Positions 1 through 5,702 of a DNA stretch of 20,565 nt are shown in pieces. Each line of letters starts with the position of its first letter. Position 1 is the stretch's first letter. This stretch comes from Chloroflexota bacterium (GTDB taxonomy: Bacteria; Chloroflexota; Anaerolineae; Anaerolineales; Villigracilaceae). The translations under genes were made by a program, and so were the position numbers. The stretch is from positions 1 to 20,565 of the forward strand of contig JACPVB010000107.1 in NCBI GenBank assembly GCA_016191985.1, read 5' to 3'. The notes under the pieces were generated by a model. That model searched no databases. It had not been told where the DNA came from and worked only from the letters and a program-made list of their open reading frames with translations.

Positions 1-78
1 ACGTATTGCGAGGATGAAGTTGGACATAAGTTGAGCGCAAATTGTTTGCGGGCTTTGGAAAATTATCTGGCAAGTTGA
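1..78 (+). CDS. 3' end of an unidentified gene (partial)
   Basis: The first frame is open from the window edge to a TGA at 76-78 and encodes about 25 residues. The tail reads like an ordinary protein C-terminus (HKLSANCLRALENYLAS), amphipathic and probably helical. The start and nearly all of the gene lie outside the window, so I cannot name a family. Chance could also give an open stretch this short. The next gene begins 115 bp downstream behind its own promoter-like sequence, so the two are probably separate transcription units. Confidence 0.45.
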   Translation, partial: TYCEDEVGHKLSANCLRALENYLAS

Positions 79-128
79 TTGGGTGCCACGCACTGCCCAC
101 TAAATATTAAGCCCCTCTCACCAGCCCG

Positions 129-157
129 TTGACGCTCGTTTTATTTGAAGGTATGCT
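129..157 (+). promoter_or_regulatory. Sigma70-type promoter for the L,D-transpeptidase gene
   Basis: TTGACG (129-134) and TATGCT (152-157) are separated by exactly 17 bp. The predicted start of transcription near 164 leaves a leader of about 30 nt. That leader contains the ribosome-binding site AAAGGTG (183-189), five bases before the ATG at 194. The -35 matches consensus at 5 of 6 positions and the -10 at 4 of 6. The prediction rests on sequence only. Confidence 0.6.
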
Positions 158-193
158 TGTCAAACAACCTCAGATTATTACAAAAGGTGCATT

Positions 194-1348
194 ATGCAAA
201 GACCGATTTCAAGACGTGATTTTCTAAAACTGGCGGGGGTTGGTTTGGGCGCGATGGCGTTCAAACCCTATAACTTTCCCGAGCTTGAGGCGCTGTACAC
301 GCCAAAACGGTTGCCGCAATTCCCGGCGAGTGAAATCATTGGCCGCGTGGTTGACTCGGATGTAGACCTGCGAAACCGCCCTACGAACGACCCCAACTTG
401 AATTCATCCATCAGCAAATTGCCCGCCGATACGCTTGTGGAGTGGGGCCGCGAGGTGATCGGGAATGTGATCGGTGGCTTGTCCAACCAACGCTATCTGG
501 AAACGCCGCAGGGCTATATTTACGGTTCCATGGTTCAGCCCACGCGCAATTTGCCTAATACACCGATCACTGAATTGCCTGGCGGTCAGGGTTTTTGGGT
601 GGAAGTAACTGTTCCATACATCGACCTGACCCATGAAGGTGTGGTTGCTTCACCCTGGCTTCAAGATCTCATTACATATAACTTCCCGCCGCGTTTGTAT
701 TACGGCCAGGTGGTATGGATCGACCAGATCCGTCAAAGCAACGGTTTTGTGGAATACCGCTGGAGTGAAGATGCGTACGGACATGGCTATGGATACGGCG
801 GCTCTTACGGCGAATTCTTCTGGCTGGACGGCGCTGGCGTGAAGGTACTCACCGAAGCGGACGTGGCGCCCATCAGCCCGGACTTCAACCCCGATGAAAA
901 GACCATCGCTGTAGATTTGGATTACCAAACATTGTCCTGTTTTGAAGGTAAGAATGAAGTATTCTTTTGCCGAATTTCCAGCGGGAAAGCTTATGACCCG
1001 GTCACCGGCCAAATATCGGATGAGTTCGCCACCCCCGCCGGGAACCTGATAACCCATTGGAAAATCATTTCCAAAAATATGACTGCTGGCTCGGCGCAGG
1101 CTGGTTATTCCACCCCGGCGGTTCCCTGGTCCACCTTCGTCAGTGGCGAAGGCATTGCCATCCATGGCGCGTTTTGGCACAACGCCTTTGGTGAGAAACG
1201 CTCGCACGGCTGTATTAACGTCTCGCCGGAAAACGCAAAATGGATCTTCCGTTGGACAACGCCCTACATTTCCCTCGCTCAAAGTGAAATGCGCCTTTCC
1301 CTCCCAGACCATGGCACGATCGTGCTGTCAACAGAGAGAACATTCTAA
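194..1348 (+). CDS. Tat-exported L,D-transpeptidase (YkuD family) with N-terminal SH3-like region
   Basis: A 384-residue peptidoglycan cross-linking enzyme candidate. The N-terminus carries a twin-arginine signal (SRRDFLK at residues 6-12, then a hydrophobic stretch), which predicts export of a folded protein by the Tat pathway. Residues about 45-220 contain SH3-like beta sequence (GRVVDSDVDLRNRP and following). The C-terminal third, about 235-380, is the YkuD domain. It has the conserved His-Gly at 324-325 and the active-site motif SHGCINVSPENA, with catalytic Cys340 preceded by Ser337-His338-Gly339. Family members form 3-3 cross-links or attach substrates to peptide stems by a Cys acyl-enzyme. 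The exact reaction here is inferred. The start is supported by AAAGGTG five bases upstream. ccdA follows after 36 bp on the same strand, so co-transcription is possible. A Tat-exported Cys enzyme next to a thiol-relay gene is suggestive but unproven. Confidence 0.9.
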   Translation: MQRPISRRDFLKLAGVGLGAMAFKPYNFPELEALYTPKRLPQFPASEIIGRVVDSDVDLRNRPTNDPNLNSSISKLPADTLVEWGREVIGNVIGGLSNQRYLETPQGYIYGSMVQPTRNLPNTPITELPGGQGFWVEVTVPYIDLTHEGVVASPWLQDLITYNFPPRLYYGQVVWIDQIRQSNGFVEYRWSEDAYGHGYGYGGSYGEFFWLDGAGVKVLTEADVAPISPDFNPDEKTIAVDLDYQTLSCFEGKNEVFFCRISSGKAYDPVTGQISDEFATPAGNLITHWKIISKNMTAGSAQAGYSTPAVPWSTFVSGEGIAIHGAFWHNAFGEKRSHGCINVSPENAKWIFRWTTPYISLAQSEMRLSLPDHGTIVLSTERTF

Positions 1349-1384
1349 TCAATCAGTTACGTCATTGCGAGGAACTAAATAATT

Positions 1385-2107
1385 ATGGAAATTTCTCAAA
1401 TTAGTGTCTGGCTTGCTTTTCTGGCTGGGCTGGCCTCCTTCCTCTCCCCCTGTGTCTTTTCGCTTGTGCCGGCGTATGTTGGCTATCTCGGCGGGCGGGC
1501 GGCAGGGTCGGGAGATCAACCGAACCGGTGGCTGACATTCAGCCACGGGGTTGCATTTGTGCTGGGCTTTAGCGTGGTTTTCATCCTGCTGGGCGTGGCG
1601 GCTTCCTTTGCGGGCGGTCTGTTGTATGACCTGCGCACCTGGCTGGCGAAGATCGGCGGCATTGTTGTCATTATCTTTGGTTTGCACATGATCGGGGTAT
1701 TCCATATTCCCTTTCTTGCTTACGATACGCGCGTGCAGCAAGCTCCAGACCCGAAGCTTGGCTACCTCTCCTCCGCATTGATGGGAGTTTTCTTTTCGGC
1801 GGGCTGGTCTCCCTGTGTGGGACCCGTCCTCGGCACGATCCTGACCCTTGCTATTAATGGTGGTTCCGTCTCGCTTGGCGCAACCCTGCTCACATTTTAT
1901 TCCGCCGGACTTGCCATTCCATTTTTACTTGCCGCTTTGGGCATTGGCTGGGTGACAGCCACTCTTAAAAAATATAATAAAGTGATGCGTTATGTTGAAA
2001 TCGCAATGGGTGTGGTGCTGGTCATCGTCGGTGTGATGCTCTTCACGGGAGTTTTTGAACTCATTGCCCAGCAGGGCCAATTCTTTTATTTTAATTTTGG
2101 CATTTAG
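1385..2107 (+). CDS. ccdA: CcdA-type thiol-disulfide transmembrane electron transporter
   Basis: A 240-residue integral membrane protein with about six hydrophobic segments and the two hallmark CcdA/DsbD-beta motifs. One is LSPCVFSLVPAYVGYL with Cys23 in TM1; the other is AGWSPCVGPVLG with Cys144 in TM4. The two cysteines form the membrane disulfide that shuttles reducing equivalents from cytoplasmic thioredoxin to extracytoplasmic partners, such as cytochrome c maturation factors or other thiol proteins. Length fits the CcdA family and lacks the extra DsbD alpha and gamma domains. AGGA at 1370-1373 sits 11 bp before the ATG. It lies 36 bp after the L,D-transpeptidase and upstream of a CxxC-containing Grx/DUF2085 protein, so a local thiol-redox theme is plausible. 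No cytochrome c biogenesis genes (ResB, ResC) are in the window, so the physiological acceptor is unknown. Confidence 0.92.
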   Translation: MEISQISVWLAFLAGLASFLSPCVFSLVPAYVGYLGGRAAGSGDQPNRWLTFSHGVAFVLGFSVVFILLGVAASFAGGLLYDLRTWLAKIGGIVVIIFGLHMIGVFHIPFLAYDTRVQQAPDPKLGYLSSALMGVFFSAGWSPCVGPVLGTILTLAINGGSVSLGATLLTFYSAGLAIPFLLAALGIGWVTATLKKYNKVMRYVEIAMGVVLVIVGVMLFTGVFELIAQQGQFFYFNFGI

Positions 2108-2112
2108 TTCGG

Positions 2113-2127
2113 CAGCAAGAATTGCTG
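2113..2127 (+). terminator. Weak terminator-like hairpin after ccdA
   Basis: CAGCAA-GAA-TTGCTG can form a 6-bp stem five bases past the ccdA stop and is followed by AT-rich TAATTAAT. There is no clean U-run, so it could equally be only a small palindrome. Confidence 0.3.
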
Positions 2128-2156
2128 TAATTAATAGACCCTAAGAAAAAGTGTCT

Positions 2157-2226
2157 GAACCGTAGGGACACAGCGAGTCGATTCATAATTTTGACCATCA
2201 ATCGTTTCGCCGTGTCCCTACGAATT
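2157..2226. repeat. Inverted repeat with CGTAGGGACAC arms
   Basis: The left arm CGTAGGGACACAGCGA (2161-2176) and right arm TCGCCGTGTCCCTACG (2207-2222) are reverse complements with one mismatch. Weaker complementarity extends outward to AACC/AATT and inward to the GATT/AATC edges. The centre is a roughly 24-30 nt unpaired loop. It fills most of the 141-bp gap between ccdA and the Grx/DUF2085 gene. The long loop and lack of a T-run argue against a simple terminator. The GTAGGG-type arm recalls the element at 16.65-16.78 kb, which suggests a dispersed intergenic repeat class. Confidence 0.75.
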
Positions 2227-2248
2227 CATATCCAAACAGGAATCTTCC

Positions 2249-3259
2249 ATGCTTAATGTAACCCTCTACACCCGCAAGAACTGCAAACTCTGTGACGAGG
2301 TCAAAGCCAACCTGGCTGAACTCCAGGCGCAATATCCTCACAGACTCGTTGAAGTGGATATTGACACCGACGCCGCCCTGCTCTCGAAATATGGGCAGAT
2401 CATCCCTGTGGTGGAGGCAGGCCCTTATACATTGCAGGCTCCCATTACACGCCAAAAATTACAAATCACCCTGGGCGCCGCATCCGACAGGCGGAATCAA
2501 TTGGAAAGGCTGGAAGACCCAGAATATAAACAGCGCATCCAGAAGGGGCAGAGCGTCACCACCGGGGACCGCGTCTCGTTGTGGATCGCAAAACGTTACC
2601 TGCTCATTTTGAATCTTTTTATGCTTTTTTATGTCGGGCTGCCTTTTCTCGCGCCGACCCTCATGAAATTAAATGCGCCATTGCCCGCGCAGATCATCTA
2701 TCGAATTTACAAACCGTTGTGCCATCAATTTGGTTTTCGTTCATTCTTTCTTTACGGCGAACAGCCCTACTATCCGCTGGCCGAGGCGGGGCTGGAAGGT
2801 GTGAAAACATTTGAAGAAGTAACAGGCATTACCAACCTGAACGACCCATACAGCTTCACACGCTTTGAAGCCAGAAATTACATTGGCAGCGAAACCGTCG
2901 GTTACAAGGTGGCTTTATGTGAACGTGATATTGCCATCTACCTTGCCATCCTTGGCTTTGGCATCGTCTTCGGTTTCACAGGCCGCCGTTTCAAATCGCT
3001 GCATTGGGTGTTGTGGCTGCTCATCGGCATTGGTCCCATCGGCCTCGATGGGTTCTCGCAACTCTTCAGCCAGTTCAATTGGGAATGGCTCGCGTCCGTT
3101 GTGCCGTATCGCGAGAGCACGCCTTTTCTGCGGGCGCTCACGGGTGCGTTCTTCGGCTTCGCAACCGCATGGTTTGCCTACCCCAACATCGAAGAGTCCA
3201 TGAGCGAAACCCGCCAGTACTACATCAAAAAATTTGCAGTCAAACAGGCTTCCCAATAA
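2249..3259 (+). CDS. Glutaredoxin-like domain fused to DUF2085 membrane domain
   Basis: A 336-residue fusion. Residues 1-75 form a thioredoxin-fold, glutaredoxin-like (DUF836-type) domain with a CxxC pair, Cys12-Lys-Leu-Cys15 (TRKNCKLCDEV), and the family's cis-Pro region (IIPVVE, 51-56). A basic linker follows. Hydrophobic segments at about 117-138, 228-246, 252-272 and 295-312 make a DUF2085-like membrane domain. That domain carries KPLCHQFG (Cys158-His159-Gln160), ALCERDIAIY (Cys224) and GPIGLDGFSQL (Asp267), the conserved polar and cysteine residues of that family. DUF2085 has no established biochemical role. By position the Grx domain should be cytoplasmic. AGGAA at 2238-2242 sits six bases before the ATG. 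The stop codon overlaps the pgeF start (TAATG). Next to CcdA, a role in membrane thiol transfer or metal/heme handling is a hypothesis only. Confidence 0.8.
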   Translation: MLNVTLYTRKNCKLCDEVKANLAELQAQYPHRLVEVDIDTDAALLSKYGQIIPVVEAGPYTLQAPITRQKLQITLGAASDRRNQLERLEDPEYKQRIQKGQSVTTGDRVSLWIAKRYLLILNLFMLFYVGLPFLAPTLMKLNAPLPAQIIYRIYKPLCHQFGFRSFFLYGEQPYYPLAEAGLEGVKTFEEVTGITNLNDPYSFTRFEARNYIGSETVGYKVALCERDIAIYLAILGFGIVFGFTGRRFKSLHWVLWLLIGIGPIGLDGFSQLFSQFNWEWLASVVPYRESTPFLRALTGAFFGFATAWFAYPNIEESMSETRQYYIKKFAVKQASQ

Positions 3260-4038
3260 TGCCGTTTCACGAACATACTGGCTTGCGTTATTACAGCTTC
3301 GATATTTTTTCAAATTCCATCCTACAGGCTGTCTTCACTCGTCGCGGCGGTGTCAGCCCTGCTCCCTGGCATTCGCTTAATCTCGGTGGATCGGTGGGGG
3401 ATGACCCTGCGCACGTGGCGGAGAATCGAGTCCGCATTTTTGATGCGCTTGGCCGCGCTCCCGCTTCCATCCACGACGTATGGCTGGTTCACGGCACAGA
3501 CATTGTTCACGCTGACGCACCCCGCCCGCTTGAAAAGCATCCCGAACGCGCCGACATTATTCTGACAAATAATCCCGAAGTCTCGCTCTTCATGCGCTTC
3601 GCGGACTGTGTTCCGCTGCTCTTCCACGACCCAGGGAAACATGTCATTGGAATTGCCCACGCAGGCTGGATGGGGACTGTAAAGGGTGTTGCAAAAACTG
3701 CAATCGAAGAAATGCAATCCCGCTATGGCTGTAACCCCAAAGATATTGTGGCTGGCATCGGCCCATCCATAAGCGTGGACCATTACGAGGTCGGCGAGGA
3801 TGTCGCTATGCAATTCCGTGAGAAATTTGGAAAAAATTCCGAACGAATTATTCAAACTAGTAATGGAAGCACCTATCTTGATCTTTGGGAGGCGAACTTG
3901 ATCCAATTGCAGGATGCCGGTGTGGAACAGGTGCAGGTCTCAGGCGTGTGCACGGCCTGTCATTTGGATGATTGGTTTTCACACCGCGCAGAAAAAGGGA
4001 AGACGGGTCGATTCGGTGTGTTGATGGCGCTAACGTAA
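3259..4038 (+). CDS. pgeF: PgeF/YlmD (laccase-domain, DUF152) purine nucleoside phosphorylase-type protein
   Basis: A 259-residue member of the multi-copper-polyphenol-oxidase/LACC1 family. The three zinc-binding family motifs are all present: WLVHGTD (His78), RFADCVPLL (Cys117) and IAHAGWMGTVKG (His134). GIGPSIS and CTACHLDDWFSHR complete the family pattern. Characterised relatives cleave adenosine or inosine phosphorolytically or deaminate adenosine. E. coli PgeF (YfiH) is also reported to edit peptidoglycan precursors. I chose the ATG at 3259, which overlaps the upstream stop as TAATG; a longer reading frame to 3004 would run antiparallel in phase through DUF2085 and lacks family similarity. 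Translational coupling to the upstream gene is likely. It is followed, beyond a repeat, by yggS and yggT, matching the ylmD-ylmE-ylmG neighbourhood of Gram-positive division clusters. Confidence 0.92.
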   Translation: MPFHEHTGLRYYSFDIFSNSILQAVFTRRGGVSPAPWHSLNLGGSVGDDPAHVAENRVRIFDALGRAPASIHDVWLVHGTDIVHADAPRPLEKHPERADIILTNNPEVSLFMRFADCVPLLFHDPGKHVIGIAHAGWMGTVKGVAKTAIEEMQSRYGCNPKDIVAGIGPSISVDHYEVGEDVAMQFREKFGKNSERIIQTSNGSTYLDLWEANLIQLQDAGVEQVQVSGVCTACHLDDWFSHRAEKGKTGRFGVLMALT

Positions 4039-4050
4039 TTTGGAGTAATT

Positions 4051-4121
4051 TGGAGTCGGGCAGCTTGCTGCCCAATGGGATAGGTTATCTGAACTTTCCA
4101 TCAGCTTGCTGATGGACTCCA
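4051..4121. repeat. Double-hairpin repeat with AGCTTGCT apices (copy A)
   Basis: The outer arms TGGAGTC (4051-4057) and GACTCCA (4115-4121) pair. They enclose two perfect hairpins, GGGCAGCTTGCTGCCC (4058-4073) and CCATCAGCTTGCTGATGG (4098-4115). Just upstream TAATTTGGAG is duplicated in tandem (4036-4055), overlapping the pgeF stop codon. A related element lies at 12260-12311 with the same layout and different stem bases. No T-run follows, so this is not a classical terminator. The rest of the 167-bp gap holds only the yggS promoter region. Confidence 0.8.
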
Positions 4122-4193
4122 GAGTCAAATCAGCGTAGGCGAATGTTTGGGCTGTTTGAGCAGGTTTGAGTTAGGGAAGAGGCGCGGTTCGGT

Positions 4194-4199
4194 TAAAAT
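4194..4199 (+). promoter_or_regulatory. -10-like hexamer directly before yggS (leaderless candidate)
   Basis: TAAAAT ends six bases before the yggS ATG at 4206, and no Shine-Dalgarno sequence is visible. If this is the -10 element, transcription would start at or next to the A of ATG. No good -35 is seen at the usual distance (TTAGGG with a 17-bp spacer is poor). Confidence 0.4.
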
Positions 4200-4205
4200 A
4201 AATCC

Positions 4206-4946
4206 ATGAGTGAATTAGTCGAGTCGATCCGGGAAAAATATCTGGCAACGCTGGAAAGAATCGCGCTTGCGGCAAAAAAAGCGGGACGTGATCCCGAGGT
4301 TGTGAAATTGGTGGTGGTCACGAAATCCCAGCCTGTGGAAGTGGTGCGCGCGGCCATTGAGGCGGGCGCGCAAATTTTGGGAGAGAATTACCCTGAAGAA
4401 GGTGTTATGAAAATTCAATCTCTCCATGAATTTTCTGCGGTAGAATGGCACATGATCGGTCACGTGCAGAGCCGCAAGGCGCAGCTTGTGGCAGGGAACT
4501 TTAACTTTTTACATTCGCTGGACGGCCTGAAACTTTCCAAAAAGCTGGATCGGTTTTGCGGTGAAGCGGAACGGAGCCTGCCAGTTTTACTGGAGTTCAA
4601 CGTTGGCGGCGAGGAAAGCAAAGGCGGCTGGCCCGCATGGGATGAGACGCGCTGGCATGAGCTTTCTTCCGAACTTGCCGAGGTTTTTGCCCTGCCAAAT
4701 TTGAAGGTGCGTGGACTGATGGCAATGCCGCCACTGGGTGAAACTGCCGGGTTCTCGCGCCCGTTCTTTCAGAAGGTGAAACGCCTGCAGGAATTTCTTA
4801 CGGTGCAATTCCCCCAGGTGGATTTTTCGGAACTTTCGATGGGGACCAGTATGGACTACGAAGTGGCTGTAGAAGAGGGCGCCACCTTTGTGCGGGTGGG
4901 CACGGCGATTGTAGGCGTCAGGAAATATACAACGGAGACTACATGA
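4206..4946 (+). CDS. yggS: PLP homeostasis protein, YggS/YlmE family
   Basis: A 246-residue pyridoxal-phosphate-binding protein with the single alanine-racemase-like barrel fold of the YggS/PROSC family. The predicted Schiff-base lysine is Lys40 in LVVVTKSQP. Other family signatures are LGENYPEEG, WHMIGHVQSRKAQLV, VRGLMAMPP and the phosphate-binding end LSMGTSMDYEVAVEEGATFV followed by RVGTAIVG. Family members keep free PLP low and affect amino-acid and vitamin B6 balance; no catalytic reaction is established. The protein overlaps yggT by ATGA (4943-4946), implying translational coupling. The start lacks a ribosome-binding site and follows a TAAAAT box at six bases. The position between pgeF and yggT matches ylmE in the Bacillus ylm division cluster. 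Confidence 0.93.
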   Translation: MSELVESIREKYLATLERIALAAKKAGRDPEVVKLVVVTKSQPVEVVRAAIEAGAQILGENYPEEGVMKIQSLHEFSAVEWHMIGHVQSRKAQLVAGNFNFLHSLDGLKLSKKLDRFCGEAERSLPVLLEFNVGGEESKGGWPAWDETRWHELSSELAEVFALPNLKVRGLMAMPPLGETAGFSRPFFQKVKRLQEFLTVQFPQVDFSELSMGTSMDYEVAVEEGATFVRVGTAIVGVRKYTTETT

Positions 4947-5206
4947 ATTTTGAATTTTTGGCTCTGGTCATCACATCGATTGCCCGTCTTTTTATTTATG
5001 TTGTGATCGCGTCTGCCCTGCTTTCTTTCTTTTTACCGCCTTATCATCCAGTGCGCGAGGCGCTGGACCGTATTGTAAATCCGTTCCTGAACCCGATCCG
5101 CAATTTGATGCCGCAGATGGGAGCGATTGATTTCAGTCCGTTGATTCTGATCCTGGCCGTTGAGTTTTTATCGCGGATTTTGAATTCAGTCCTGCTTTCC
5201 TTATAA
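4943..5206 (+). CDS. yggT: YggT/YlmG family small membrane protein
   Basis: An 87-residue protein with two strongly hydrophobic helices (about 5-28 and 65-85) flanking the family loop. That loop includes LSFFLPPYHPVREALDRIVN and FLNPIRNLMPQMGAIDFSPL. The pattern 'NPFLNPIRxxxP...DFSP' is typical of YggT/YlmG proteins. These are linked to cell division, nucleoid or plastid organisation and osmotic tolerance, without a known enzyme activity. The ATG overlaps the yggS stop as ATGA, and GGAG lies seven bases upstream inside yggS. It is followed 12 bp later by a DUF167 gene, a pairing that recurs in many bacteria. Length is normal for a single-copy YggT. Confidence 0.92.
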   Translation: MNFEFLALVITSIARLFIYVVIASALLSFFLPPYHPVREALDRIVNPFLNPIRNLMPQMGAIDFSPLILILAVEFLSRILNSVLLSL

Positions 5207-5218
5207 ACGAGGTGAATT

Positions 5219-5527
5219 ATGCCCAGAAAATATGTCCTTCACAATGGTCGGCGCGGGTCCGCTTTGGCGGTTCGTGTGACTCCGCGTGCGAGCAACAGTC
5301 AGATCGTCGGCGTGCTGGAGGATGGCACTATTAAAGTGCATCTTGCCGCCGATGCTTCCGAAGATCAGATCAACGCCGAATTGGTGGCTTTTCTTGCGGA
5401 AGTGCTCGGCGTGCCAAAGTCACGTGTGGAGATCGTCGCTGGCGAAAACGGCAGGGACAAGTTGATCTCAGTGCTGGATATGGATGTGGAAACCGTCCAC
5501 CAGCGCATCGTGGCATATACGGATTGA
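5219..5527 (+). CDS. DUF167/YggU family protein
   Basis: A 102-residue protein of the DUF167 (YggU) family. The diagnostic N-terminal strand ALAVRVTPRASNSQI is followed by DGTIKVHLAADASEDQINAE. The ending VPKSRVEIVAGENGRDKLIS matches the family C-terminus, in which a Gly-rich turn precedes the final strand. Function is unknown across the family, although structures are known for homologues. The start is supported by GAGGTGA eight bases upstream. The gene is last in the pgeF-yggS-yggT run and is followed within 30 bp by a strong terminator, which fixes the 3' end of this operon. Confidence 0.9.
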   Translation: MPRKYVLHNGRRGSALAVRVTPRASNSQIVGVLEDGTIKVHLAADASEDQINAELVAFLAEVLGVPKSRVEIVAGENGRDKLISVLDMDVETVHQRIVAYTD

Positions 5528-5550
5528 TCTGTTTTGAAATACATAAAAGA

Positions 5551-5590
5551 GATGAAAGACCTTCAAGGTCTTTCATCCTTTTTATTTAAT
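5551..5590 (+). terminator. Strong intrinsic terminator after DUF167
   Basis: Arms GATGAAAGACCTT (5551-5563) and AAGGTCTTTCATC (5565-5577) pair perfectly, in practice with a TTCAA loop. They are followed by CTTTTTATTTAATT. It ends the plus-strand operon before the convergent lytic transglycosylase gene. Confidence 0.9.
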
Positions 5591-5597
5591 TACTCCC

Positions 5598-5689
5598 TTA
5601 CGTGATTTTTTTGTACTGCAACATTCATGTTGCCTCTAATTTGGCGGCAAATTTTCCACTCGCAAGATAAATCTTGCGGTACTGCGTAA
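5598..5689. repeat. TTACG-bounded two-hairpin repeat
   Basis: The outer bases TTACG (5598-5602) and CGTAA (5685-5689) are complementary. Inside are GCAACATTCATGTTGC (5618-5633) and CGCAAGATAAATCTTGCG (5661-5678), both perfect hairpins, and a GTACTGC direct repeat (5613-5619, 5679-5685). The right end TACTGCGTAA is the reverse complement of the left end of the 16.65-kb element (TTACGCAGTA). The left end TTACGTGATTT resembles the other end of that element read in reverse (TTACGCGATTT). It fills the space between two convergent genes. Confidence 0.7.
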
Positions 5690-5702
5690 TATCAATGCAA
5701 AA

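Noticed and set aside
650..1312. 220-codon minus-strand frame opposite the L,D-transpeptidase
   Set aside because: The plus-strand YkuD catalytic motifs are unambiguous and the antisense product resembles nothing.
3004..3258. Upstream extension of pgeF to 3004
   Set aside because: The extension overlaps the DUF2085 coding region in another frame, is Arg/His-rich, and is absent from the family.
5551..5690. CRISPR-like array from successive palindromes
   Set aside because: The hairpins differ in sequence and spacing and no direct repeat of 20 or more bases recurs regularly.
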